DNA of 64,000 nt from Pelecanus crispus. Lineage: Eukaryota; Chordata; Aves; Pelecaniformes; Pelecanidae. The stretch spans positions 44,492,221 to 44,556,220 of the forward strand of contig NC_134643.1 in the NCBI RefSeq assembly GCF_030463565.1. The letters are read 5' to 3'. Made by a program: the position numbers and the translations under genes. Shown piece after piece: positions 47,801 through 62,000 of the stretch (position 1 is the stretch's first letter; each line of letters begins with the position of its first letter). Under the pieces are notes generated by a model. That model saw only the letters and a list, made by a program, of their open reading frames with translations. It searched no databases and was not told the origin of the DNA.

Positions 47801-49229
47801 ACTTTCAGTGCCCTAAGGATGGGGGTGAAGAAGGCTGTATATTTGGGAGGGGAGTGGATGAGTGAGGAACGAGGCCCTGCTATTGCTCTGCGGACAGTGG
47901 AGCAGTGTTAGCAGTTGATAGATATGTAAGGGCTGTGTTTGAAAGAGCTTGAAGTTAAGACTAGAGATTTGAACTCAAGTGAATCAAAGGAAGGATGTTC
48001 AGAGAAATGGACAAAAAATACTTCACAGCTGTCTCTTCTATTTGGCATGCCTTAATTGCTATGATTGTTTTTCATGCAGTGCTTTGATGATTAGGGGAAT
48101 CTTTTCCAAACAAAGTACACATTGAGGCTGATACTGCAAAGTTATCTGGAACTGTTTGTACGAAAATGGCTGCTGCAACACAAATGCCACAGTCATTGCA
48201 TTCACTTGCTTGACCAGGCAGCCAGCAATTTTACATTCTCATTGAAAGAGGACTTTTCTTCCTAACTCCACAGGAGGGAAAAAGCAGAGAAAGCAGAAAA
48301 TTAGCACGAATTCTCTTATCTTATTCTGAGCTGTGTCGGCAAGTCACTGTGCTTACAACCAGCGTGTCCCTCCCAAAGATTTAGCTGACAACTTGTAAGG
48401 CTCAAACTAATAAAAGAGATGCTAAGGAGGGGTGTGCAGGGAGGGAGGATGGGGACCCTGAGGAGACAGGAGGGGTCACAGCTACAGGGTTAGGGCTGTG
48501 CATCCCCGCGCTCAACAGAAAGGTTCACGCGCGCAGTCTGTGCCATGAGAGTGTGCATAGACACAGTCCAGCAACTTTTCTAGTGACTCCACGTGCGTGT
48601 AAGATTTCACCCTTTCTGTATTGCTACTTACAGACCTTATGATGTTAATCCTGAAAAATGCAGTGTAGACATTTGAAAAGAAAATTAGAGCTTGACTTTT
48701 ATCTGATGGTGTACCAGAGTAATTCCACTCATTTATCGGAGTATTTTACACTTGTATAGCTGACCTAATTAGAGTCAGGATATAACTAAACAAAGAGGCA
48801 AATACAATATCTTTTGCTGATTGTGCTCCTCCTCTTGTTTCTTAAAAAACTCTTATCAAAGGCTGTCAGAAACATACTGTGAACCACCTATCAAAATTTA
48901 GCATCAAAAGAAAGAAAAAAGAACTTTTTTCTTTTACTTTTTTCATTGTCTGGTGTTTATATGAAATGAGGAAAACTTGTTAATTTCTTGACAAGTTAAG
49001 GAAAGTGGCTATAACACGCAGAGTAATGAAAACTTATCTCATGGCCTACATACCAGCACTGGAACCAGCCACTCTGCTCTTTGTAGGAGGATGTCCTTTC
49101 TGGCTGCTCATTTATCCTTGCACAAAAGACCCAGATTATGGTCCCATCTCTTCGCTCTGGAAAAGCTAGATGGGGCTGTTTCTGAAGCTGTTGGTTTGGT
49201 TGACTTGGGAACAGCACTAGATGAGTCAT

Positions 49230-49248
49230 CCTCCCTCCCTCCCTCCCT
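49230..49248. repeat. (CCCT)n microsatellite
   Basis: CCTCCCTCCCTCCCTCCCT in otherwise mixed sequence; the complementary strand is G-run rich and could form a quadruplex. Confidence 0.8.
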
Positions 49249-52020
49249 AAATGGGATGAAAATTTTCCTTACATGCACTTCCAGTCCTTGTCAGGCTGCT
49301 CCTGACAAGTAGAGCTGTGGGAAGTGTTGCTGGCTTGGCCTTCTTCATGGGAGGCTCTGGCTCTGGACCTTTTAGAGGTCTAGGGATGCTGTCAGTTAGA
49401 GCAGGTTTCTTTTTCTGAGGCTAGTGAAGATTTCTCTGACAGTACAATCTGTATCTGTGGGGTCCTTAACATATGGGAAGGTGACTGACTCCAGTCTTTG
49501 CAATTTGAGTCATACCTGACTGGTACATAAGCATTCATTGGAGCTCTTCTAGATACTGCAGTAGCAGCATCAGTGGTGTGCTGTTTTCAAAACACTACTA
49601 GGAGAATATGGTTTCCATGTACGTTTTTAAATTATACTTTTCAGCCACAGACTTATCTGAGGATAGTTAAACCAGTAAGAGTTTGAGGTTCTACAAAGCT
49701 CACAAAGTATGTGTAGTGTTTATAAAGCTAGTTAGCTCCTTTTCCCCATTACTCATTCCTATTATTTCAAATTGTCATAGTCCCTCTAATAGTGATACAT
49801 TTTTATAAAATGTCGCCCATGAAAACAGGGGGGGAGTCTGGTTTCTTAGTATATTGTGCCTTTTGGTGATCACTCGCTTAGATGTAAAGTCTAACCAGGG
49901 GTGAGCTCACACTGCAGTCTTTATTGAGAGTCTTTTTTTTTGCCTGGCTGCGTATTACCATTTGTACAGAAAAAAAAAGAAAAAAGTAGGAATGTAAACT
50001 CTTTGAGAACTCTCACTTTCCTTCAGATTTGTTTCACATTAGCCAGCATGTTCAAAAGCCATTAGGTACGTACATGAATGGAATACAATACCATAATCCT
50101 ATTTGCACTAGGAAGTAAATTTAAAATCTACTGTCAGAGTAGCACATGTGCAAGGAGAAAAAACCCACTCTATTTTCCCTCTCCCTCATTGTAGGCCGTC
50201 TTGTCTGTATACAGTATCCACACTATATATGGAGAGGTATATGTATCTGTGTAAGCTTATGCATATATATTATGCATCTATATAGTCTCTGCAGCTTTTA
50301 CAGTTCAGATTTTTTCTGTCTTCCTCTCAGCTGCTTAGCTATTTATCAGATTTCCTGAAAACATCTTTCAAAGTCTTTGTGTATTTTTTTATTTACATGC
50401 TTGTCATTTTTGGTGTGAATCTTGAAGATCTCAGATTTGTGGGAAAACTCACACTCTAAATTTTGCTAGATTTCATTAAGTTAAGAATTATCTGGCTTGT
50501 GGAAAGTCAAATATTTTCCAGAGCAGTAACAAGAGAAAACTCTTATCTGCAAAGTTTATATCACTAACCTACAAGCCTCATTTTTTCTGTTATATTTCTC
50601 CAAATTGATAGCAAATTCCTTAACCAGTCTGCAGCCCAGACAGGACAGGTAACACAAAAAAAAAAAGGCTAGGCAAAACTGTTTGATTTATCTTTTCTGT
50701 CACCAGGATAAACCTTGAATACCAATAGACATTTTATTTTGGGGTTTTCAAACCTAGATATATATTTTTTCAGTATTCATTATTTTGCCTATACATGGTA
50801 AATGTTGTACATAATGCCAACATGAACAATGCTTAGCTAAATAGGCAGAGAACAGCTACTAGGGACAACCATTCAGTTTTGAATCTAGAAATACAAGTTT
50901 TAGTTGTTCAGTCTCACAGTTCCTGTGTTTGAATACGGCAGCATTATGCAAGAAGCTGAAAAAACAAAACAATATTAACTGTTTGGCATACTTCATAGCA
51001 ATTCAGTTGGGAAGGAAGATGAGAATTTAATGGTCAAAATATTAGAAGCAGCTGTGGATACCTCAAGCAGGTTTAAAACTTTAAGAGAAGTACATATGAC
51101 TTTAAAAGCGAACAGGGAGGAGTGCTGGCATTGGCTCATACAATTTTTGAATGGCAAGGAACGTAATATTTCAGTAAGTCTTAGTCAAGCTGTTTTAATT
51201 AGTCTACAAAAGAAAAAAGATCTTATGAACTAAAAACATCTTGCACTGAGTGGGTAAACTTGATCAGTTTAGTCTGAATTATTTGGCTTCGGTCTACATG
51301 TCTCATTTGATGTTTGTTGGCCTTTGTACAAATGCAGAAGAGTCATGTAGGAGAGAGGGGTTGGAAACGCTGTAGACTGTTCTTTTCAGAGACATTTGTC
51401 CCTCAAATTTGTGTATTTGAGCCAGAGAGTTCAGGGTAACGCTTTGAAAAATAGTGCTTCTTGAAGCATAGCCATATTTGTCTGGCATGAATTCATATAC
51501 AGTGGATACAACACTGGCACAATTACAAAAAAGGAACTGATTACAAAAGTGTATGGAGTGGTGGTTTTAATAGGGTCACAGTTTATTAAAATCATAGCAA
51601 GCAGAAAAGGAAAACTCTGTAGAAAATTTTATCTTATTTCTCCTCCCTCCAGCCTTCCTCCTATTTATCTATTAACCTATCACTATATATTTTTTTATTT
51701 TAAATCCAAAGAGGAAAAAAAATAGGAAATCTTTAAATGTTTCACCTTTATCAGGCTCTTCAGCCATGAAAAAAGCAAAAGTTCATTTGGGCAAACAACT
51801 GTTCTTATTAGGGCCATAGTGGTGAAGGCAAGTTCTGGAAGATTAAAATTAATAGTCCGTGAAATGCTATCAGTTGTCCTTCCTCAGAATAGCATACATC
51901 AGACAGCATTCACTACATATGCAAAATCTGGAGATACTCTGAAGGTTACCAAGTAGATCTGGCTTTTCTAGCTTTTTAGGGCCTAATTTAAATTATTGTT
52001 GAACTGAGGCCAAAAGTCCA

Positions 52021-52045
52021 ATATATATACACACATATATATGTA
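52021..52045. repeat. TA/CA dinucleotide microsatellite
   Basis: ATATATATACACACATATAT followed by ATGTATC: short compound TA/CA repeat. Confidence 0.75.
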
Positions 52046-52539
52046 TCTCTGAGTTAGAAAAGACTTTGGATGTCTGCAAGTGCACAGGACTGTCTGACAT
52101 GAACTCTTACATTAGCCACCTGCTGCATAAGCTATAGGACTAGTAAAATACAGTTGCAGAAGCATCCTGTTCTTTTTATTCTCCGGACAGAAAAGCATTG
52201 CAGCCAATTTTTGAAAACTGAGCGGGAAACAGAAAGGAGGCAATAAGAAAAACCCTCTAGAGATTTGAAGTGTTTTTCCTCATGGTTGTTTACAGTACTG
52301 TCAAAAGGTATAATGTGCTCTTACAGAATAGAGTAGACCTACATTCCTCCAAGCCATTAGAAGAATTGTTACTTGGACATGGTCCAAGAATCTATTGCAA
52401 ATTACGGGTGGACCAGTTTTATCAGCTGATCAAAGGAACAACTGGGTCTGAAATTATTTTAAAACAAAAATCTCATACTCCGAATCATAAAGTAATTCAC
52501 TCTTAATTCCGAAATATATTTATATGAATTGAAAATGTC

Positions 52540-52559
52540 TTTTTATTATTATTATTATT
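52540..52559. repeat. (ATT)n microsatellite
   Basis: Six uninterrupted ATT units after a T-run. Confidence 0.8.
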
Positions 52560-53709
52560 CTTTTCCCTCCTTTCTGGTGATCTCTCAGTAGAGATTTGGT
52601 ATTCTTGCAGGTTTTTTTAAACTTGGCTTTCTGAAACTCTTAGGGGGCTTCTCCAGATGTTGGATGCTCATTAAAATGAATTCTGTTCCAGTTCAAAAGT
52701 CTTTGGAGAAGCACCGAGTAAGGCAACAGTCCATTGATTCCCTCATATTAGAGTCAGTGTTGGGTTCATTTCATGGACTTAAGTTCAGCAAGTAAAAATG
52801 TGCAGCTGTTAGCTCATTTCTCAACAGTGCTTTTGGCCATGTATGTACTATTGCAATTACTTACAGGTTTTTTGTGGTAAAGATAAAGGATGCTCTTTGC
52901 TTCCTTCAATCATTGTTGTGTGAATCTGATGCACCAATGATGAATTGCTCTTAAATTCACACTGACAAAATTGAGTTTTCTGCCATTGATGAAAGAGGTT
53001 CGAAACAACAACATGACCAGACTTTGCTGAGTCTGCTGAGTAATTTCAGCATGTTTAGATTGGCTTGTTTTTATGTTTGGGAGAAGGAAAAAAGAGAACA
53101 AGAGTCAACTTTAAAATTAATTTTAAGAGCAGGGTAATCCCACATAAAGTAAGAACAAGTTACAATGCAAGGAAGTAAATTCAAGAACACAGAGGTTATA
53201 TCCTACTTCCTTTGCTTTTTACACCGGCACATAGTAATTTAATAGACTGTACTAAAGAAGTGGATAGGGGAAATATCTTTTTTTTTTTTCCTAGGGAAGA
53301 CAAATAATTGTTTTTCAGATTTGACTGGCAACTGCAACCTTATTTTTTACCTAATGCATGCATAGTTTATCAGGTGTGTAATTTTGGGGTTAGTGGATTG
53401 TTGACTCCAGTAAACTGCTTTATTTTTAACCTAAATGCTCTTTCCATCTATTAAAACAAAGTGATTCCTATTATCTTGGTGAGACCATGATAATGCTGAG
53501 GGAATTGTCCCTTTTAAAACACTGCATGTTAAACAAGCTTCTAGAGTGTAGAGCTGAACATGACAGAATTATAATTAATACTCACATATTTTTAATGCCA
53601 GTTTTAAGTACTGCCCCTGCAAAATTACAGATTGTTGATTTGCATGTGAATTTTATTTTAATCTTGCTGTTTTCATGACCATCAAAGGAAAAACCCAGTT
53701 CGTGCTAGA

Positions 53710-53734
53710 GCTATTTCCATCAAATGGAAATAGC
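53710..53734. repeat. Perfect 11-bp inverted repeat, 3-base loop
   Basis: GCTATTTCCAT, CAA, ATGGAAATAGC: both arms are exact complements. Pairing stops on both sides, so it is too short for a microRNA precursor. No function assigned. Confidence 0.85.
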
Positions 53735-55146
53735 CGTGAAAGAAGGTTTCCTTTTTTCCTAATAACTGAATTTTACCAGGACTGCTCACGTGCCTTTACT
53801 CACTAATGCATCCGTTATTGTAACCATCGTAAGCTGGGTAGCATGATAATCAGCATATCTTATTTGTTAAATCTTTTAGTATGCTGAATCTTATTGCATT
53901 AGATATTCTTTACTTTTGGCCTGCTTTCATTGAAATGAGAACCTTTGGATTTTCTTATTGGGAAAGAATACAAATTCCCTTGACGTAAAATATACGAGAT
54001 GCTTCTGGCTGGCTGACTACAGGCAGCATTTGAGGACACTTTTAAAGGCCTATTTGGCACAAAGAAAGTTGGAATGTGTACAGAAGGAAAAGAAATTATT
54101 GAATTGAAAACATTTACACTTAAAACAACATACAAAGACAGTATGACAAAGCCACCTAAAATAAAGACATTTAGTTTTAAGGTTGAAAATGTGGTTTGAA
54201 AATAGCTTTCCTATAGCTTACCCCATTTTCATGGTTTACTGGGAAAAGTATTTGATTGCTCAGTGAAATCTATGGCAAATTCTTAAGGCATTCCTACAAA
54301 TAAGGCCAGTATTCATTAGCCCTGAAAGACTCTACACATTTATCTACATGAATAAATTACTACAATGCTGATTACCATTAATCCAAGGGTTCGGATTTAT
54401 ACTTCTTTGCTATCCTGTGGTCACTCCATGTGCACATCTTTCATTCTAACGTAAATGCAAGGAATAATAACCACCAGCTTACTTCAGAGTAACTGGTTCT
54501 TGTTCCCAACCTTAATTGCAAATTTTACTTTGGTTTTACCAGGGCACATGGAGTGGATGGGAACCACTGTTACTGTATGTAACTGTCACTGATATCAAAG
54601 GCATTTTTGCAGTGACTCCAGGGGGGCCTGGATTAAAGCAGATGTGAGATGGGGCAAAATTCACACCACACCTGACATCACTTTGGGCTGAGTATTTTAT
54701 CTGTGAGCACATCTGGGAGCCATGCATGTCCAAGGACAGAATCTGGTCCTTTAACTCTTTGCCAGAAGGTAAGGATTTGAAAGTCCCAGTGGCCTCACGG
54801 TTGTTATTCATTCTAATGAAACTATCCTAGCACTTAGAGAGTTTATTTATAACATATATTAGGAGTTGTCTTTTTTCTTCAGAAGGCTGCACATGTGCAC
54901 AGCAGCAGTCTTATGGTGGTTGGCAGGTATCCTTGCCTCACTCAAGCATCAAACTGTTGCTTTTTTGCCCGAAATTCCTGCACAGGGAAAGATTATACTC
55001 ATGGTTGCCATCTGGTTGGCCACGTTCTTTTGTTTTCAGACAGCAGGGAAAATCTATATCAACTGGATAAGGAAGGTTTTAGAAACCTGATTTGACTGTA
55101 CTGCTAGTTGTGTGTAGTTCTGTATTTCAAATCATTGTTACATTTT

Positions 55147-55184
55147 TTAAAAAAAGTATACTACTTAAAAAAGTATACAACTAC
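55147..55184. repeat. 17-bp imperfect tandem repeat
   Basis: AAAAAAGTATACTACTT is followed by AAAAAAGTATACAACTACTT, two near-copies at a 17-base period. Confidence 0.7.
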
Positions 55185-58100
55185 TTGCATTTCAAAACAT
55201 GTAACATCTTAACATAATAGACTTGAGCATGAGGATACTTCCTATAGAACTACTCAGAAGATGTAACTTCCTTGCAGACTAATTTTCTTGGAAAGCTTTC
55301 TTCCCTGCTTTGGACAAGAAATTTTTTTTTCTGATAAATACTAGGATATGATCTTCATATTATTCCTCTGCACCTCTTGCACTATCTTTTTTGGTGAAAC
55401 CTGTATTTTTACACACTTCAGCAGGGCCTAACACTGACATTTTTGCTCCTCAGGTGTTCTTTGTCAACAGTAAGGGCACGGTCTTTGAATCAGCACACAA
55501 CTTCCATTAACCAAACGTGTGCTCTTTATGGCATCTATTATTCTTAAGCAAATACTATTGAAACAAGTTATGTCATGTCTTCTTAAAGTTTCTTTCTGTG
55601 ATTTTACCTCTCAGATTGACTTCAGTTTATCAACAAGATATTTTCATTTCCTTTCCTGTCAATATATGGCGTCTACTTTAAGAATAGGATATGATTCAAC
55701 TTACTGCTGTGCCATGGATGTCTGTACATCTCCATGACTCTCTACTTTCAGTCTTATGGAGGAAGTGTTGGACCATGTCTTTGCATGCGTTACCTCTTGT
55801 GCGTACATCAATATGCCAGGAAATGCAGGTCTCCATGCATTGAAAGGCACTCGGTAAAAGCTGAGCAGCTCTGTGAGGCCTTGGTGTATATGATCAGGGT
55901 ACTGCAAATTCTGTAAGCTTAATAACTCATAATTCTGCCTAAAAAACATTGGAGCCAAGTCTTTTCCCATTCTGCAGCCAAAGAATAAAACTTTATTCCT
56001 AACAATTTTTGCATGCCTTCCTCCTGAACAGAAGGAAAACTGCAAATTTCACAGAGATTGCCATTGCAGCAAATTATAAGGGCTGATGGTCTTTGGTTCC
56101 TGTAGTAGCCTTGGGATGGAGCAGTAATTCAGATTCTCATTACTTCAGGCCAAGTTAAAAGATGGTCTACCTCACCTCACTGCAGATGGGAAGATGGATG
56201 ACCTTAACAGGCATCAGCCCTTTCAGAGTTCCTGTGTGCTTGTGACATGATTCCCTCTTCTCTACCACCCACTCACATCTGTTTAAAGATTTGGTATAAT
56301 TTCATATATCAGCACAACTCCAGAGACAGCTCAGAGCTTCCCTTCATGGTGTTTTGCAAGCTAGAAGGAGTTGCTTTGGCACCTCCTATACTTGCTCCCC
56401 ACTCAACAGGAAATAAAAGAGGCCTCAGTAAAGGTGTTGGCTGCTTTTCTGGTTTTTGTCTGTCCCCTATTGAGAGCCTCTGGGGAAGCTGGCGTTGATC
56501 TTGGAGTGAAAGCTAGTTGTTTGGGTCACTAACCCTAATTTAGACTTTCTAAAGCAGACTTCCTGAAAGGCAGCATGAAGCATCATTATGTATTATCAAC
56601 AGCATGGCAATGCTGTCTAAAACAAGCAAGCTGGTATGCTTTGGGTTGAGTCTAGGTGTCTCTCTTCATGTCAAGTACTTCCTTTTAGATCAATAAAGGA
56701 GTGTTTCAGTTTCATACATTTTTATTTTACTTGTTTTTCCTTTACATGGGAGAGTATGTAACACTGACCTTTGCAGAAACCCACTACAAACACTTAGTGT
56801 TGATTTTTAGATGTCATTTAGCCAAATCCTAATCCATTTAAAGTGTGGCAGAGATGAAACATGGCTCAGATATTAAACAGGACAAAGAAAAGCATGATTA
56901 TTAATTCTGAATTCTAAGTTCCCTTGTTCCAGTTTTCTTTTTTGCTACAAATGATACTGAATTACTAACAGTCCTACTCTTCTTGAATGATTATGGTCTT
57001 CATTCTCCTGAGTGGGCAGGTGAAAAAGATGGTGTAATAGACACCAACTGGTTATGCTAAATCTTCCATTAGTAGCTATCATTATAGTATTTGTTCAGAT
57101 GTAGCAGCTAAGGAATGTATGGGTTTGACCATTTTGGTCAACTGACATTTTCTGGCTGATATGTACTGCTCCTCTCATGCTGCTGTTAGATATAGGAAAA
57201 GGATGCTTATAGACTGGCCTCATCTGTTCATTTGAGAACATGACTGCTAGTTCTAGTTATAGGGTTTCATGTAGGAAACCACTCAGGAATGATCTTATTT
57301 TTAAAACTGAGAGGCCCGTTTGATTTTAACAAGACTGTGCTGATGCCCAAGAAGTTTTATCAAGCAACTTCCCAAAACCTTTATTATCCCTACAAGTGTT
57401 TTATACCTTATAAGTCTCACTGAGGTCAATGTCAAGTTCTCTTCAGCACACATGAAAATTGGGAAGGCAGGTACTGATGATTAAAACTTTGGATTAAGAG
57501 CTACCCTTGACAACACATCTATATCTTTTAAACAGATCAAAGTGTCAGTGCCTCTATAAGAAAGCTGCCTGACATTAAGAAAAATGGTTTTATAAATGTA
57601 AGTTTAGGAAATTTCCTGGCAATCACTGAGCCACAGCTCATCATGGCTTTTAACTACCAAATCCTACTGGATATATAGTATGTGTAGTCAAACTTATCAA
57701 GAAAGAACAACATGTTTTTATTTCTAAAATTCAAATGGTGCTGTCTTCAATAACATTTATTTCAAATGTACACGTTGGCCAATTTGTTTCATGATTAGCC
57801 TATTAACTACATGTCTCTCAAAGACTCCCTAGCCTCTACACATTACTTTGAATATTTTATGAAGTCACATGCAATGCATAAGGCACTAGTGCTGTTGCAC
57901 CTGCGTTTTCTGGATAATTATTAGCCTCTGGTCCTCCTTTAGCAAACACTTAAGCATGGCTGTTATTCTGACTTTGACTCCTCTTACCCTCAGTCTTGAG
58001 CTAGCACAAGTATTTGAGTAGTCATGTAGATAGATAGATCAGAATTCACAGACTTATACCAGAAGCTAAATAAAAAATGTGACTTAATCTGGATCTGTTC

Positions 58101-58747
58101 TCTGATACTGTTCACAGACTCTTGTAACAGGAGATGAAGGGAGGAGTAAGCAGTGGGTGTAGGAAATGGATGGGACTTCTGAACCAGTTGTCAGTTTATA
58201 TCAATTTAAAACATTCCTTAGGCTAAGACTCAGATTAAAAATAAAAACAACGAAGATAAATAGGGGAGGCTTTTTATGACTGTAGTTGTGTCTTTGATCG
58301 ATAGGAGACTACTTTTTGAAAGTACTGTGGGTAAACTTTAAATCACTCTATTATTATTTCCTAAATTTATCTAGAATCATTGAAAGATTGCCTGCTAATC
58401 AGTCTGAAACTGAATATCCTGGATTTGAAAATGAAGCATTAGATTTATAAAAAATAAAGCCATGGAAGAGGGAAGTCATATGTAAGAATTAAGTAAGAAA
58501 GGGATTCTACTGATGATGCAGGATACTGAACATTGCAAGCTTTTCATAAAATGACTGCCAGATGAAATTATAGCTCTAAAGGGTCAAGAGTTAATTCCAT
58601 CTGTGCGGATTTACCAAAACCACCTCTGTATGGCTTTTTCTGGGATGGCATATGTATTTCTATATGGCAATATATGCGCACCACACATATTTCTTATATA
58701 TTAATGACTGGCCTGACGAAGTAGGAAATAGACTGACAGACTTTTTA

Positions 58748-59024
58748 GTAGGGCCTGTAGCAATAGGACAAGGAGTAATAGTTTTAAACTAAAAGAGGGT
58801 AGATTCAGACTAGATATAAGGAAGAAGTTTTTCACAATGAGCGTGGTGAAACACAGGAACAGGTTGCCCAGAGCGGTGGTAGATGCCCCATCCCTGGAAA
58901 CTTTCAAGGTCAGGTGGGACATGAAGATGTCCCTGCTCTTTGCAGGGGGGTTGGACTAGATGACCTTTAAAGGTCCCTTCCAATCCAAACTATTCTATGG
59001 TTCTATGATTCTATGATGATTCTG
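58748..59024 (+). mobile_element. CR1 LINE 3' fragment in NAV3 intron 1
   Basis: Reads in CR1 sense: AGGGCCTGTAGCAATAGGAC, TTTTAAACTAAAAGAGGGTA, GGTTGCCCAGAGCGGTGGTA, then GGGGGTTGGACTAGATGACC and a TTCTATGATTCTATGATGAT tail. It is 5'-truncated near 58748. The minus-strand open frame over it is not a gene. Orientation is the same as NAV3, unlike the other CR1 copies. Confidence 0.94.
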
Positions 59025-62000
59025 TAACTTCCTCCCACCTGCAGACCCTGTGTAGTCAACTTTATGAAAAGATGTAGCTGTTGCCACCAATAAATTCCAA
59101 AACTTATGCCTAAGGTTATAAATGGATGGGATGTACACACATAAAACCGAAATAACAAAATCATGCAGATGAGAATTAAACCAGTTAAGATTACCTCTGT
59201 AGCAGAACTACCATTCTCTATTCATTTGCGCACACATTCCTGGTCATGGAAGCACTTTGGGGTGATTAATAACTAAATAGCTTAGATCATCAATATATGT
59301 CATACTTGAAGAACAGCGTTTATGCCCTCATTTGAAGCAATGCAGGTAGTTTGTTTCTTAGAATGTGTTTCTAGTGTTTTTTTTATGGCCTTGATAAGTG
59401 CTGTGTGAGTATATCTGACACATATGAATGTAAAAATGTTCTGAAAGAGTAGGATGGTATTATAACCTTTATTTACTGAATTCTCCCCTTGTGCCAATTA
59501 CCCACAGAATTGTTGTTCCTTTTCTTTGTTTCATTAAAGGGGCATCCTCTCTGAGAACTAATTAATTCCTCTTCCAGCAGCCTCTAAGTTTGCTCTAAAT
59601 GTCTTCTGTCCCTCTAGCCAGATTCAAACCCACTTTTGTCTAAGGTCCAATGACACCACAGACTTTAATGCTGCATAACTTTAAAAGAAATTTTTCACAA
59701 AACAGCCAAGGAAAAAGAGGGGTTGAAATGCAGCTTCCTAAAGATTTTCTTCCCTCAGCATGCAAATTGTTTAAGTAGCTGCAGAGTCCATCCATGACAA
59801 GTAACTTATTTAAGATCAGGACTTCAAAAGGTAACCATGAGAGCGAGAATAAACAGAGCTGATGAACATGAGATTCATGGTGTCTCAGATATTAGGGATG
59901 AAGATTAAGAAGCTGTTTATAGTATGCTAATACAGATGGCTTATAATGTATATTTAGGTATATAATGAATGAAAGCTGCCTGATAACAATTTCTTTTTTT
60001 TTTTTACTTTTACAACAAACTAGGGTTGATCCTGCACTAGGTCTCAGAAATTAAATTTTCCTGTGGAGATGACATATTTAAACTAGCAATATTACATTCA
60101 TACGGTTTTGTACATTCATACAGTTTGTAGGAAGATATGTAAAGAAAGAAGGAATGTTAAATCCTACTTTAAATAAGAAACACAATGATGCTTCAAAGGA
60201 AAAACACACACATATTTGGAAGGAAGGAAATATTTTAGTTGACTGACAATTTATCTTTTAAATTAGTCTCAAACAGAATAAAAAGCAGGTATGTGCTTTT
60301 GTTTGGGAAACATGAAAGGAATTATTTCTGATCATTAAGAACAGGTCAGAAATTTCCTTGGCTAATCAAATGTATTTCTCTTTTATTATTATTCATTTTA
60401 TGAGAGCTATTAAGCAGATTTATGAAACAAATAATTCTTTTGAACTTTTATTGCTAAATCAAGTGGAGATATCTCCAAAGACAATATAATTAGTATTATT
60501 GTTAATATTAGTTTTTAGTATCATCTGACCAAAGATCAGCTCGTTTTCTTCTGCTCTACCCCAGGTTTGTCTTTTATCATCCATATGACGATTTGCTCAA
60601 GAAACTCCATGTTTTTCAATTCACGTGATTTTTCATTCACTCAGTGCCTCTCTTCCCTCTTGAGATCCTCTGTTGCTTCTGAAACATTCTCTGGCTACGT
60701 TCTTTGTTACATCTCCACCATTTACAACGTCCCTTTTGTTTTTTCCTCTCACACCTCTCACCTTCTCCTTCACCTTCATGGTGTGCCTGAGTGAGGAAGA
60801 AAGATGCAGGGGTGCTTATGGACATGTGCTTCTGAGGGACAAAGAGTATTTCTGATTCTGTAAGAGCTTTAATATTTCCCTAGCATGTCTGTCATAAGGG
60901 CAGAATTATATAATCTTGGAAGTAATTTTAAAAATACAAGAGAGAAAGAGGAAGAGAGTATTGTGGACTTGTTTGGAGGCTCCTGGACTTATCAGTTGGC
61001 ATGTGCTACCTTTTTATCCAACTAATTGAAATATTCTATTCCACTCTTCATCACAGACAGAAACTGCGTGACAAATACCTTACACAACAAAAGTTTTCAC
61101 TTAAAAATGCAACTCTTATGAGCATAAGAGTTTTGAACCACCAAATAATATTTATAGTCTGTAATGTTCGTACAAATACAAAGAATATGTACTGTGAAGA
61201 GGAAATATCATTAAATTACATATCAACATAATTTTTTGAATGCATATATCTGTTTACACTGTGGTAAAAATAATCCAAAATCCCTGTGTGAGGTTTGGGC
61301 ACAGAGTATAGTTACTTTATTTTGTCAGAAGTATGATTAGAAATCATGGAAGGGAGAGAATAAAAGGCTTGAAGAGGAACTGAATAAATTAGAGTCAGTC
61401 AAATGCAGTTGTTTTTCTCCAGGAGGTGGAGGAGACACTATGGAAGGGGAATTAATCCCATTCAGTGGCAAGACAAAGAGAGGTATTGGAAAAAGAAGAC
61501 ATCTGTTGGTTAAGTAGAACATAGATTGGCAAGAGATGAAGTGGGACATCTGAAGGAAAACTTTTTTAACATCTCAGAGGATGATATTTTAAATGATATT
61601 TTGGAATGAAACAGACTGAGGATTGCAATGCATTTTGATCTGAATATGGAAAGATGGTGCCAAATTAGGAAAAAAATAACTTTCTGGCATGGAATTTAAT
61701 ATTAAGGAATGAATATATTCTAGATGAACAGTGGAAAAGGGTATATAGGTTTTTTCTGAGCTAGAATAGTTGTGAAAGTGAAAACTGAGCAAGATTCTGG
61801 ATTTAGGATAAAGATCCATGTTCTGAGCCCCAGGTGTAGAAGTTAGATGGGACTCAAGGAATCTCCTTGATTAACAGTGTTGATTAACCATGGCCTGATT
61901 TCTAGCTGGTGGGACAATGTTTTTTGATACATTAAGCAAATGTGAGGTGATCCATCTTGACATGAGGGAAGTAAAAACACTCATAAGGTAAAGGAGTATG

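Larger units (their letters stand above)
32932..58747 (+). other. NAV3: NAV3 intron 1, central part
   Basis: About 25.8 kb of AT-rich DNA. I see no coding exon, RNA gene or further transposon copy. The minor repeats and one short hairpin are listed separately. A more GC- and CpG-rich spot lies at about 48420-48600, and a GC-richer block ending at a donor-like GGTAAAT lies at about 41980-42175. Confidence 0.6.

Noticed and set aside
58701..58922. Minus-strand open frame of 73 codons
   Set aside because: It is antisense to a CR1 3' fragment and not a gene.
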